The notes beneath the pieces were generated by a model. It worked only from the letters and a program-made list of their open reading frames with translations. It did no database searches and was not told the DNA's origin. DNA of 64,000 nucleotides from DATBLE01 sp038248655 (GTDB taxonomy: Bacteria > Actinomycetota > Thermoleophilia > Gaiellales > Gaiellaceae): assembly GCA_038248655.1 (NCBI GenBank), contig JBBRXG010000001.1:1-64000 (forward strand), given 5' to 3'. Made by a program: the position numbers and the translations under genes. How positions within the stretch are numbered: the stretch's first letter is position 1; each line of letters begins with the position of its first letter. Positions 24,085 to 32,281 of this stretch are shown in pieces.

Positions 24085-25075
24085 GTCTGGTGGATGATCG
24101 GCTCCCTCCTTGGAAGACTTCGCGGCGTCCGGTCGAGCTGAGCGAGCTCAGCCTGGAGAAAGTCGAGCTGGCGCAGGCCCGCGTCGACCGCCTCCCGCTC
24201 GTCGAGGCGAAGCTCCAGCCCCGCCAGCCAGGCGCGGCCGCCCTTGCCGAACACGTCCGAGACGGGCGGACGCCCCTGGAGCATGCGCAGGAGCACCGCC
24301 TGGGTCTCGTTCTTCGCCCTCGTCGACTGCTTCACGAGCTGCGCCGACGTGAGACGAGCCGGCGCAACAGCCGTGTCCGCTCGTCGCCGACCCAGACGCG
24401 CGGGACGAGATCGGCGCGCAACTCGGCCAAAGTGCAGGCGTCGATCGCGTCGGCGTTGACCTTCTGGCCTCCGCGATCGCCCGCACCTTGCGCGCGTGCG
24501 CGAGCACGAGACACGACTCTCGCCGACGCGCGGTTCGATGATCCTGGCGATCGCGAGCGCGTTGCCGGTCGCCTCCAGCACCACGCGATCGTCCGTGCCG
24601 AGGCTCTGCGCGAACGGTTCCAGCTCCCCGGCCGCGCCGCCACCCTGCCCGCCCGGCACGCCTTGCCTCCCCTCGAGATCGCGACCTCGCAGAAGTCGCG
24701 GTGGACGTCGAACGATGAAGCGCATCGATCCTCCCTTCGCGGCCTTCGAACTTGAGCTGCGAGACGAGGCGGGCGAACGACACGTACGGATCCGTGCTCG
24801 CAGCACATCCGGGCAAGTCGCAGGGGCGGCCAGGTAGGGTCGCCTTCGCTCGAGCCGCTCATCGAGCGCCGGCCGCTGCTGGTCCGGTCGGCCGGTCGAC
24901 CGCCAGAGCACGGTCTGCAGCGAGGCACGCCTTCCCAGCACCTGCCGGGCGGGCAGGGTGGCGGCGCGGCCGGCGGAGCTGGAACTGCGCGACAAGGCGC
25001 TCGACGGGGCTGGCTGTCGCCGCTTGGCCCCGGCGGTCCAACCATCCACGCTGGGCCTTGACACTCGCACACAAA
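24085..25075 (-). mobile_element. decayed IS110-family element
   Basis: Minus-strand frames contain pieces of an IS110-type transposase in the right order but in different frames: DVHRDFCEVAISRGG (start near 24725), DDRVVLEATGNALAIARIIE, DERTRLLRRLVSRR, QSTRAKNETQAVLLRMLQGR and PPVSDVFGKGGRAWLAGLEL ending LRQLDFLQAELAQLD near 24115. These match the N-terminal DEDD domain of IS110 transposases; the C-terminal transposase domain is absent and frameshifts separate the parts. Upstream, 24947-24990 repeats in inverted orientation a stretch at about 24620-24660, pointing to a second fragment. Confidence 0.75.
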
Positions 25076-25143
25076 TCTGTCTCAGTTACCTGGACGGGGC
25101 TTCGCCGCAGCGTAGCTCCGAGCGTGCATTCCTCTCTCAGCCG

Positions 25144-25764
25144 ATGAGATCAAGCACCTCGAGACTGCCCAACGGAGAGACTCTTCTGAGCGTCTACTCA
25201 ACGATCGCAGCCGATGCCGACCGCCTGATGGGCTCACGTCGGAACTGGCTCAGGATCCTCAAGGCCGCCTTCGGCGATCCCGGATTCCTTGCAGTTTGTC
25301 TGCTGCGCTTCCAGACGGCCCTCGCGCAGCACCATCTTCGTATTCTCGCTAAAATGCTCAGGTCGCTGAATCTTGCTCTTACCGGAGCGGATTTTTGCAT
25401 CGGTTGCGTCATCGGCGAGGGGCTCTTCGTGCCACATCCGAACGGCATCGTCATAGGCCAGGGAGCAACGATCGGTAAGCGCTGCACTCTGCTCCAACAA
25501 GTGACCCTAGGCGTCCGGCACGCAGGCAGGCCAGATATCACGCACGCGTATCCGATGATAATGGATGACGTGATACTCGGCACCGGCGCCAAGATTCTCG
25601 GAGGAGTGCGTATCGGGAACCACGCGTCGATTGGAGCTAATGCAGTGGTACTCCAAGATGTTCCAGATGGCGCAGCCGCCGTCGGCGTGCCCGCTCGGAT
25701 CATTCCACGAGAATCTCCCTTGGCGCTAACCGCACACTCCGCTCGATCAGGCGACGACAGGTAG
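25144..25764 (+). CDS. serine acetyltransferase-like O-acetyltransferase (left-handed beta-helix)
   Basis: A 206-residue hexapeptide-repeat acyltransferase resembling CysE. After a helical N terminus come imperfect hexapeptide turns: GADFCIGCVIGEGLFVPHPN (with the HPNG typical of CysE), IVIGQGATIGKRCTLLQQVT, DVILGTGAKILGGVRIGNHA and IGANAVVLQDVPDGAAAVGV. The catalytic His is probably in VPHPNG. In this cluster it probably O-acetylates a sugar rather than serine, but it could be a true CysE. It follows the IS110 remnant. Confidence 0.75.
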   Translation: MRSSTSRLPNGETLLSVYSTIAADADRLMGSRRNWLRILKAAFGDPGFLAVCLLRFQTALAQHHLRILAKMLRSLNLALTGADFCIGCVIGEGLFVPHPNGIVIGQGATIGKRCTLLQQVTLGVRHAGRPDITHAYPMIMDDVILGTGAKILGGVRIGNHASIGANAVVLQDVPDGAAAVGVPARIIPRESPLALTAHSARSGDDR

Positions 25765-25856
25765 AACTTGCCGTCATTTGCGCGAGCGACCGATGAACGT
25801 CGCCTGTCGCCTTTGCGAGACTGGCGAGTTGCCATATCACCGCACTGCTGTTCGTT

Positions 25857-26579
25857 GTGAGATCCATCGCAGACTGCATCAAGGCGACGGGACGCCGAGT
25901 CGGGATAGAGGTCGCGCGATATCGCCCCGCCGGCGCAAGACGAGCTGAGCGGCTCAAGGACTACGGCATCAAGGTCGTTATCGACGTTGGCGCAAATGTC
26001 GGGCAATATGGTCGAGAGCTTCGGCAGTTCGGATACACGGGGAAGATCGTCTCGTTCGAGCCTTTGCCCTCAGCCTTCGAGAGCCTCAGCCGTAGCTCTC
26101 TGAATGACCCGAGGTGGGAATGCTACAACATCGCCCTTGGTGATGTCGAAGAGCATGCCGATATGAATGTCGCATTCAACCTTTCGAGCTCATCTTTCCT
26201 CGCCCATCGTCGCGACTACGCCGTCCCGGCCGAGCTCTCGTTTGTACACCAAGAGCGCGTCGCAGTAACACCACTCAACTCGATCAAATTACCGGTCGAG
26301 CACCCCGCCATGATCAAAATCGATGTCCAAGGATTCGAGGATCGCGTTCTCAAAGGAGCTTCTGAAGTACTCTCACTCGCAGAGTTGATCGAATGCGAGC
26401 TCTCCATCGTCCACGTTTATGAGGGCCAGCCCAACTTTCGCGAGATGATCGATTACCTCTGGAGTCTTGGGTTCGCGCTCGTGGATCTCGAGCCTGGCTT
26501 CTACGAAGCCACAACCGGCCGCATTCTAGAGGTAGATGCGATTTTTGCCTCGGCGGAGCCGGCCCCATCGCCGAGCTGA
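25857..26579 (+). CDS. FkbM-family SAM-dependent methyltransferase
   Basis: A 240-residue methyltransferase of the FkbM family. VVIDVGANVGQYGRELR is motif I (SAM binding) near residue 41; IVSFEPLPSAFESL is motif II with the acidic residue that binds the ribose; IKIDVQGFEDRVLKGA, near 160, is the FkbM hallmark. These enzymes O-methylate sugars or polyketides. GTG start. Together with the acetyltransferase upstream it would decorate the glycan. Confidence 0.85.
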   Translation: MRSIADCIKATGRRVGIEVARYRPAGARRAERLKDYGIKVVIDVGANVGQYGRELRQFGYTGKIVSFEPLPSAFESLSRSSLNDPRWECYNIALGDVEEHADMNVAFNLSSSSFLAHRRDYAVPAELSFVHQERVAVTPLNSIKLPVEHPAMIKIDVQGFEDRVLKGASEVLSLAELIECELSIVHVYEGQPNFREMIDYLWSLGFALVDLEPGFYEATTGRILEVDAIFASAEPAPSPS

Positions 26580-26640
26580 AGATACAGGTACACGTACAGA
26601 GAGTGCCCCTCTATCGGCGGGATTCATCCTCGGGTGACGA

Positions 26641-27618
26641 CTAATGCCAGTCTCGATCGCCGTAATAGCGGTCTCCGGCTGCGCCAGTAAGCGACCGGAT
26701 CCGCTTGATCTCACTCAATTCAAGGCGGTGTCTCCAGTTGTCGATATTCGCGCGGCTGTCCAGGCGGATGTCGATGGGCTTGTCCGCCTTGACCTCCTTC
26801 TTGTTGGACCCCTGTGAGGAGCGAACAACCGCCCGCGCCGCAGCCGGCGTCAACTCGAGGCCCAGCGTCGCGTAGAGCCGCTCGTAGCCGGACATCGGAT
26901 CGAGCGCGAGGTCCTCGCTGCGCACCACGATGAACTCAGGGTGGCGTCGCTCCAGCTCGGCGACCGTCGAGTAGACAGCCCGCCAGAGAAGGCTGCCGTT
27001 CGTGATGATGTCATCTGGGGTCGCACGAGCGCGTTCGAGCTCCTCTCTCATCGGCTCGAGCCAGTCGCGCATCAGCAGCGGCTGTGACAGCAGCTGCGCG
27101 GGGTCGAACGTCCAGCGAAGACGCTTCAGGCTGCTGACGACGGCGGCAGGGTGCCGGACGCTGATCACCACCCCGCAACCGAGCCTGCGGGCGAACCACC
27201 CGCTCGAGAAGACCGCGAACGGATCCTTGAGCAGCCGCCGCGTATCGCGAAGGCGCCCACTGGCGAAACTGGCAGCCTGCTTGCTCATCCGGGCGAAGTC
27301 CCTCGGGCCGCGGACATGCCGAAGCTCCGCGCGCACGCTATATCTCAGCTCGAGCGTGCGCCGAAATGCGTCGAGGAAGTGATCCTCATTCTCCTCGCAG
27401 ATGTACGTATACCAGAATGGAACCGAAGCAGCGAACGTGCCGTGTCCTGGTAAGGAATGAAGCGGCTCCCAAACGTATGTTACCGAGCTCGTCGCCGAGA
27501 GCATTTTTCCAACCCATGTCGTTCCGGATCGGTGCATTCCGGTGACAAGAATCGGTCTTACGTCGACGTCTCTCAAAGCGAAAGGCGACGCTTCGGATAG
27601 GGCAGGCGAGTCCATCAT
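26641..27618 (-). CDS. sulfotransferase-family protein
   Basis: About 325 residues. The 5'-phosphosulfate-binding loop is RPILVTGMHRSGTTWVGKML near the N terminus and the 3'-phosphate-binding segment is GVVISVRHPAAVVSSLKRLR. Such enzymes transfer sulfate from PAPS to carbohydrate hydroxyls. ATG at 27618 is chosen (another at 27615) because TATATT lies just upstream; starting at 27648 would run into the divergent promoter. No PAPS-synthesis genes are in the window. Confidence 0.8.
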   Translation of the reverse strand: MMDSPALSEASPFALRDVDVRPILVTGMHRSGTTWVGKMLSATSSVTYVWEPLHSLPGHGTFAASVPFWYTYICEENEDHFLDAFRRTLELRYSVRAELRHVRGPRDFARMSKQAASFASGRLRDTRRLLKDPFAVFSSGWFARRLGCGVVISVRHPAAVVSSLKRLRWTFDPAQLLSQPLLMRDWLEPMREELERARATPDDIITNGSLLWRAVYSTVAELERRHPEFIVVRSEDLALDPMSGYERLYATLGLELTPAAARAVVRSSQGSNKKEVKADKPIDIRLDSRANIDNWRHRLELSEIKRIRSLTGAAGDRYYGDRDWH

Positions 27619-27631
27619 CGAAATTTTGCCG

Positions 27632-27645
27632 AATATACGTATAAT
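27632..27645. promoter_or_regulatory. back-to-back -10 boxes for the divergent sulfotransferase and aminotransferase genes
   Basis: TATATT on the minus strand (27632-27637) and TATAAT on the plus strand (27640-27645) sit 2 bp apart in an AT-rich patch. The plus-strand box is 5 nt from the aminotransferase ATG, implying a leaderless transcript. Confidence 0.4.
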
Positions 27646-27650
27646 CATAG

Positions 27651-28991
27651 ATGAGGTCTGCTTTCTTGTCACCTCTGCAAGCACCCCCACCCCAAAGCCA
27701 GTCGGATCTTCGCGAACGCGCACACGACCTGATCCCAGGCGGCGCGCATACGTACGCAAAAGGGGACGATCAGTTCCCCAGCCGCGCGCAGGTGTTCATC
27801 ACGCACGGCAGCGGCTGTCGCGTTTGGGATGTGGACGGAAACGAATACGTCGAGTACGGGATGGGCCTCCGCGCTGTCACGCTTGGCCATGCTCATCCAG
27901 GCGTCGTCGATGCCGCTCGGGCTCAGATGATGCTCGGCACGAACTTCACGCGACCCTCGCCGATCGAGATCGAATGCGCGGAGACGATTCTGGATATCGT
28001 CGACCGCGCCGACATGGTGAAGTTCTGCAAGGACGGCTCGACGGCAAACAGTGCTGCTGTACGTCTCTCTCGCGCATATACCGGGCGCGACCTGGTCGCG
28101 ATATGTGCCGATCATCCGTTCTTCTCGTATGACGACTGGTTCATCGGCACCACTCCGATGGCTGCCGGAGTTCCTCAGGCGATACGAGAGCTGACCGTGA
28201 GCTTTCGTTACAACGACCTGGACAGCGTGCGGTTGCTGTTCGAACGATACCCCGGACAAATAGCTTGCGTGCTGCTCGAGGCCGAAAGGATCGAACCGCC
28301 ACGTGACGGTTTCCTTCACGAGCTGCGGAACCTCTGTACGGAGGAGGGCGCGCTGCTTGTCGTGGACGAGATGATCACCGGATTCCGGCTTGCGGTGGGG
28401 GGTGCTCAGGCGCTGCATGACATTACCCCCGACCTCTCCACCTTCGGAAAGGCGATGTCGAATGGGTTCTCTGTCTCCGCCGTCCTCGGTCGCCGCGAGG
28501 TGATGGAGCTCGGCGGCCTCCGTCACAGCGGCGATCGAGTCTTTCTCCTCTCGACGACGCATGGGGCAGAGACCCATGCGCTGGCCGCAGCCGTGGCAAC
28601 CATGAAAATCTACCGTGAGGAGCCCGTGATCGACACGCTCTACTCTCGGGGCGAGCGATTTCGCATGCTTGCCGAAAAGGCGGCGCGCGAGGCGGGAGTG
28701 GAAGAGTACTTCCAGGTCGTCGGGCCGGCGCCGAACCTCGTGTACGTCGCGCGCGATGCCGCGGGAGAGCCTTCGCAGAGCTTCCGCACCCTCTTCCTGC
28801 AGGAGATGGCGCGGCGTGGCTTCCTGGTGCCCTCGTTCGTCGTCAGCTACGCGCACGACGAGGAGGACATCGACCAGACAGCCGAGGCAATCGCCGAGTC
28901 GCTCGCGATCTATGCGCGTGCCCTCGACGGCGGGATCGACGGGTTCCTGGAAGGACCATCGGTGCGGCCCGTCTATCGCTCGCGGAACTGA
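27651..28991 (+). CDS. class III PLP-dependent aminotransferase (glutamate-1-semialdehyde aminotransferase-like)
   Basis: A 446-residue fold-type I aminotransferase. Typical stretches: LIPGGAHTYAKGDDQFP and the D-x-D/GNEYVEYGMG region, FCKDGSTANSAAVRLSRAYT (cofactor phosphate), LLVVDEMITGFR with the PLP-ring Asp, and TFGKAMSNGF with the Schiff-base Lys near residue 270. It resembles HemL, but its place in the glycan cluster suggests amination of a keto-sugar or a small decorating group. Overlaps the next, opposite gene by 19 nt at the 3' end. Confidence 0.8.
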   Translation: MRSAFLSPLQAPPPQSQSDLRERAHDLIPGGAHTYAKGDDQFPSRAQVFITHGSGCRVWDVDGNEYVEYGMGLRAVTLGHAHPGVVDAARAQMMLGTNFTRPSPIEIECAETILDIVDRADMVKFCKDGSTANSAAVRLSRAYTGRDLVAICADHPFFSYDDWFIGTTPMAAGVPQAIRELTVSFRYNDLDSVRLLFERYPGQIACVLLEAERIEPPRDGFLHELRNLCTEEGALLVVDEMITGFRLAVGGAQALHDITPDLSTFGKAMSNGFSVSAVLGRREVMELGGLRHSGDRVFLLSTTHGAETHALAAAVATMKIYREEPVIDTLYSRGERFRMLAEKAAREAGVEEYFQVVGPAPNLVYVARDAAGEPSQSFRTLFLQEMARRGFLVPSFVVSYAHDEEDIDQTAEAIAESLAIYARALDGGIDGFLEGPSVRPVYRSRN

Positions 28992-30010
28992 GACGACGAC
29001 GCCGGCGCGTGGATCTGCGAAGCCGCACTCTGGCCCGAGCCGCCGCCGTCCACCGGCTCGAGCCAGCAGCCGCGCCACCAAGCGTGAATCGCGCGCGGGC
29101 AAAACCACCGCTTCGTGCTGTAGTCGCCGCTGCAGGCGAAGCCGTCGAGGATATAGGCATCGCTGCGGAGCTCCACCATCTTCCCGGTCGGCTCGTCGAT
29201 GAAGCGCTTCACTTGCAAGAGGACCGGGGCGGCTTTGCCGCAGTAGCGGCCCATCTCCGGGAAGTCGAACCGGAGCCCTCTGTTCTTGCCCGCGTCGTCG
29301 AGCGTGTCAGCGATCTCGAGACGGGAGCACACGCGAACCCGATCGCCGGGTTGGAGGGCGGGGCCGGGCGTCCCAACCGCGTGTCCCGGCCTCGGCGGCG
29401 GGCCCAGCGGGCGGCGCAGGACCCGCCTGCTGAACTGATGGCCGATCGCTCCCGCGAGCACGCGGACGAAACGCCCCGGCCCGACGTTGCCGCAGCGGAG
29501 CTCGTGCAGGAGGGAGAGCGGGCTCCACCAGGGGACGGGAGCCGACGCCCGGAGGAGCTCGGTCGCCTGGCAACGAAAGAGCCGCTCCGACGTGTCGGAT
29601 TCCCGAGTCGTCGCCGCTCGCGTGCGGCGTTCGAGCTCGGCGTACGCCGCGTCGGCAGCGGCGGACGCCTCGGTGACCTCTTCGTCGGTAGCGGGTCGAA
29701 GCCACGCCTCGCGCCAGAAGATACGACACCTGGCGTCGCAGCCGTCATGCGCGGAGCCGTCGCAGCGGAGATCGTCGAGGACGACGGTGTCCTCGAGGCG
29801 GCGGACTCCCGACCACGTGTGCGTGTCACACGCTCGCTCGAGTCGCGCGGCCACTCGGACGGAGCGACCGTAGTAGGCGAGCATCTCGGGCATGAACGGG
29901 AGCCCATCGGCGCACCCGGTGAAATCGAGGGTGGCCAGGATCTCGCCAGGCGGGCGAAGCTCGACCAGATCGCCTGCGCGCATCATTCCGGATGGTCCCG
30001 TGCCGCTCAT
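28973..30010 (-). CDS. hypothetical protein with two copies of a Cys-rich domain
   Basis: A 345-residue protein of unrecognised family. Two related segments, near residues 10-108 and 230-325, share the pattern GD-V-x2-R, EI-x-TLD, GL-x-F-x-PEM-x2-Y-x-G, a VxxRLERACD or VKRFIDE step, a run ending in LD-x4-C-x-G, then Cys, and a terminal W-R-x2-WL-x-P (CRIFWREAWLRP and HAWWRGCWLEPV). The repeated Cys residues suggest a metal-binding or beta-barrel domain. ATG overlaps the glycosyltransferase stop (ATGA), so it is cotranslated with it and is probably a glycan-modification or assembly factor. No signal peptide is seen. Confidence 0.7.
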   Translation of the reverse strand: MSGTGPSGMMRAGDLVELRPPGEILATLDFTGCADGLPFMPEMLAYYGRSVRVAARLERACDTHTWSGVRRLEDTVVLDDLRCDGSAHDGCDARCRIFWREAWLRPATDEEVTEASAAADAAYAELERRTRAATTRESDTSERLFRCQATELLRASAPVPWWSPLSLLHELRCGNVGPGRFVRVLAGAIGHQFSRRVLRRPLGPPPRPGHAVGTPGPALQPGDRVRVCSRLEIADTLDDAGKNRGLRFDFPEMGRYCGKAAPVLLQVKRFIDEPTGKMVELRSDAYILDGFACSGDYSTKRWFCPRAIHAWWRGCWLEPVDGGGSGQSAASQIHAPASSSQFRER

Positions 30011-31092
30011 CACGAGAGCCACTGCCGCAGGTCGCCGGGAGCGACCGACTGCCGCGCCTTGATGGAGCGCCGCTTCCGAAGCGCATCCGGGAGCGCGTGG
30101 ACGAACTGGAAGACGGCCTTCAGCGTTCGAGGCGCAAAGACGACGTTGTAGGCGATCACCGCCAGCTCGCGTGCTGCGATGAGGTGCAGGTCGCGCCGCA
30201 GATTGTAGCCATCCTCGTTCTTGACCAGCATCAGCCATTGGTTTCGCATCGAATGCAGCCGCACGTACGCAGGCTTCCTCCGCTCGTTCTCGTGGACGCG
30301 GCGGATCGCGGACAGGTAGCCCGTCTCCCCGAGACCCCTGCTGGTGCGGCCGTGATACGCAACAGCGCCCGGCACGTACCAGCACTCCCAGCCACCAAGT
30401 CGGAGGCGCCAACACAGATCCGTGTCCTCCTTGTACATGAAGAAGCTCTCGTCGAAGTATTCCCCGTCCACCCTGATGCTCTCCAGGGCGCTCCTGCGCG
30501 TCAACAGCCCGGCCCCGTCCACGCCGAACAGCTGCTGAGGCACCTCGAAACGCCCCGTGTCTCTCTCGCCCTCGCCCCGTGCCATCGGGCGGCGGTTCCG
30601 GCCGAGCACGACCCCGGCGCTGTCGATGATGTCGAGCTTCCGCTCACGTGCCAGGTCGAGACGGAGGAGCTTGCCGCCGGCGCATCCGGCTCGCGGATGG
30701 CTCGCCATGAACGTCGTCAACGTCTCGACGTAGCCCGGTTCGACGAACAGGTCGGCGTCTCCGAACAACACGAACTCCCCGCTCGCCGCGGCAAGGCCCC
30801 GGTTCATCGCTCGCGCATAACCCGCCGAGTAGCCGCTCTCGATCAGCGTCGTTCGCTTCTTCGTCTCCTCGTCCAGCCACTCAGCGACATCCTGGGTCGG
30901 GTCGTTATTGATGAGCACGGCGGATACCGCGGGATTCCGGAGAAGCGCAGCAAGCGACTTGACCACCAGATGCATGTCGCCGTACGTCGCCATGAGCACC
31001 GTCACCGAAGCGGACGCCGTGACGCGTTCGCCGGTCGTCTCCTCAGCCAGCGACTGGTCCGGAGCATCGAGCGATCGGAGCATGTCCGTCAT
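30010..31092 (-). CDS. family 2 glycosyltransferase (rhamnosyltransferase-like)
   Basis: A 360-residue GT-A glycosyltransferase. VTVLMATYGD begins the nucleotide-binding domain; EFVLFGDADLFVEPG carries a D-x-D metal motif; DESFFMYKEDTDLCWRLRLG is the ED-type catalytic acceptor-binding motif common in rhamnosyltransferase-like GT2 enzymes. The C-terminal segment is helical. ATG overlaps the stop of the upstream GT4 (ATGA). Confidence 0.82.
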   Translation of the reverse strand: MTDMLRSLDAPDQSLAEETTGERVTASASVTVLMATYGDMHLVVKSLAALLRNPAVSAVLINNDPTQDVAEWLDEETKKRTTLIESGYSAGYARAMNRGLAAASGEFVLFGDADLFVEPGYVETLTTFMASHPRAGCAGGKLLRLDLARERKLDIIDSAGVVLGRNRRPMARGEGERDTGRFEVPQQLFGVDGAGLLTRRSALESIRVDGEYFDESFFMYKEDTDLCWRLRLGGWECWYVPGAVAYHGRTSRGLGETGYLSAIRRVHENERRKPAYVRLHSMRNQWLMLVKNEDGYNLRRDLHLIAARELAVIAYNVVFAPRTLKAVFQFVHALPDALRKRRSIKARQSVAPGDLRQWLS

Positions 31093-32252
31093 TGCGAGGA
31101 CCCTGCAAGACGTCGCCGACGCTCGACGGCGAGTGCACAACCCTCGACGATCCCGCCGACCGCCCGGTCGACCGACTGTGATTGCAGCTTCAGCCGTGAG
31201 TGCTGCGCTCCGAGTCGACGCTGCTCGGCCGTCCAGGCGACGATACGACGGATCGCCTCGCCCAGGGCGCGGCTCGAGCCGGCCGGAACGATCAGGCCGT
31301 TGACTCCGTCGTCGATCAGGTCGTCAGCAGCGCCGACCTGATCGGTCGCCACGACCGGCGTCCTATGGGCGAGCGCCTCGTCGACCACCAGTCCCCACGG
31401 CTCGTACAGGGAGGGGACAGCCACCACGCTCGCTTGCCGATAGAGCCGGGCTAGCGCCTCCTGGTCGAGGTGGCCGAAGAGACGGATCAACGGATTCGTG
31501 GCGGTCAGAGCCTCGATTCGCTCGCGCATTGGGCCGTCGCCAACGAGCCAGAGCTCGCATCCCTCCATGTAGCGAAAGGCCTCGAGGAGAACTTCCACTC
31601 CCTTGCGCTCGATCAGGCGGCCGACGTAGAGACAGGCCGGACGTCCAGCCGCCTCGGATGGCGAGGGATCCGAGCCGCCCTCGAGGGTAGGGAGTGCGAC
31701 GAGCGGCGCGATCGCGATCCGGGTCGGATCGGCGCCGAGCTCGACGAGATCGCGGGCGGACCTCGTGCCGTAGGCGAGCCATGCATCAGCCGACCGCATG
31801 AACGTCTTCACCCAGGGCTCGGCCAACCTCCTCGGCAGGGTCGGGCGAGGTCGCCGGAAGCTTCCCCAGTACGGCACGAATCCCCAGTCGGCGCGGAAGC
31901 GGGCGGCGAGCGCCGCGATGTTGGCCGGAGAGGACCAGATACCGCTCCCGGCTGCGACGACGACGTCCGGTCCGAACTTGCGCAGCGCGCGAAGCGGATG
32001 TTTCGGGAGGTACACGTACGTGTCGAAGCGGGTCTTCGCCTCCGCGCCCACCGCGACAGGCGCCAGGTCGAGGGTCCACGAATCGAGGACGCAATGGCGA
32101 AAGGGAAGATCGACCTGTGGCTGCCAGCGCCGATCCGGCTCCATGACCGTCTCCGCGACGACGAACAGATCGCAGTCGTCGCGCTCCGCGAGCCGCTCGA
32201 GAACCGGTCGGATGTAAGGCGCGACGTAGCTGATGATGAAGCCGATGCGCAT
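31089..32252 (-). CDS. family 4 glycosyltransferase
   Basis: A 387-residue GT-B enzyme. It starts at ATG 32252 with MRIGFIISYVAPYIRPVLER. The donor domain begins ACLYVGRLIERKGVEVLLEA and contains VVAVPSLYEPWGLVVDEALA with the two Glu residues that bind the nucleotide sugar. Retaining transfer to a lipid-linked acceptor is typical. Tail overlaps the downstream GT2 by 4 nt. Confidence 0.85.
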   Translation of the reverse strand: MRIGFIISYVAPYIRPVLERLAERDDCDLFVVAETVMEPDRRWQPQVDLPFRHCVLDSWTLDLAPVAVGAEAKTRFDTYVYLPKHPLRALRKFGPDVVVAAGSGIWSSPANIAALAARFRADWGFVPYWGSFRRPRPTLPRRLAEPWVKTFMRSADAWLAYGTRSARDLVELGADPTRIAIAPLVALPTLEGGSDPSPSEAAGRPACLYVGRLIERKGVEVLLEAFRYMEGCELWLVGDGPMRERIEALTATNPLIRLFGHLDQEALARLYRQASVVAVPSLYEPWGLVVDEALAHRTPVVATDQVGAADDLIDDGVNGLIVPAGSSRALGEAIRRIVAWTAEQRRLGAQHSRLKLQSQSVDRAVGGIVEGCALAVERRRRLAGSSQ

Positions 32253-32281
32253 CGGATGCCGTCCGTTTCCGATCGCTCCGG

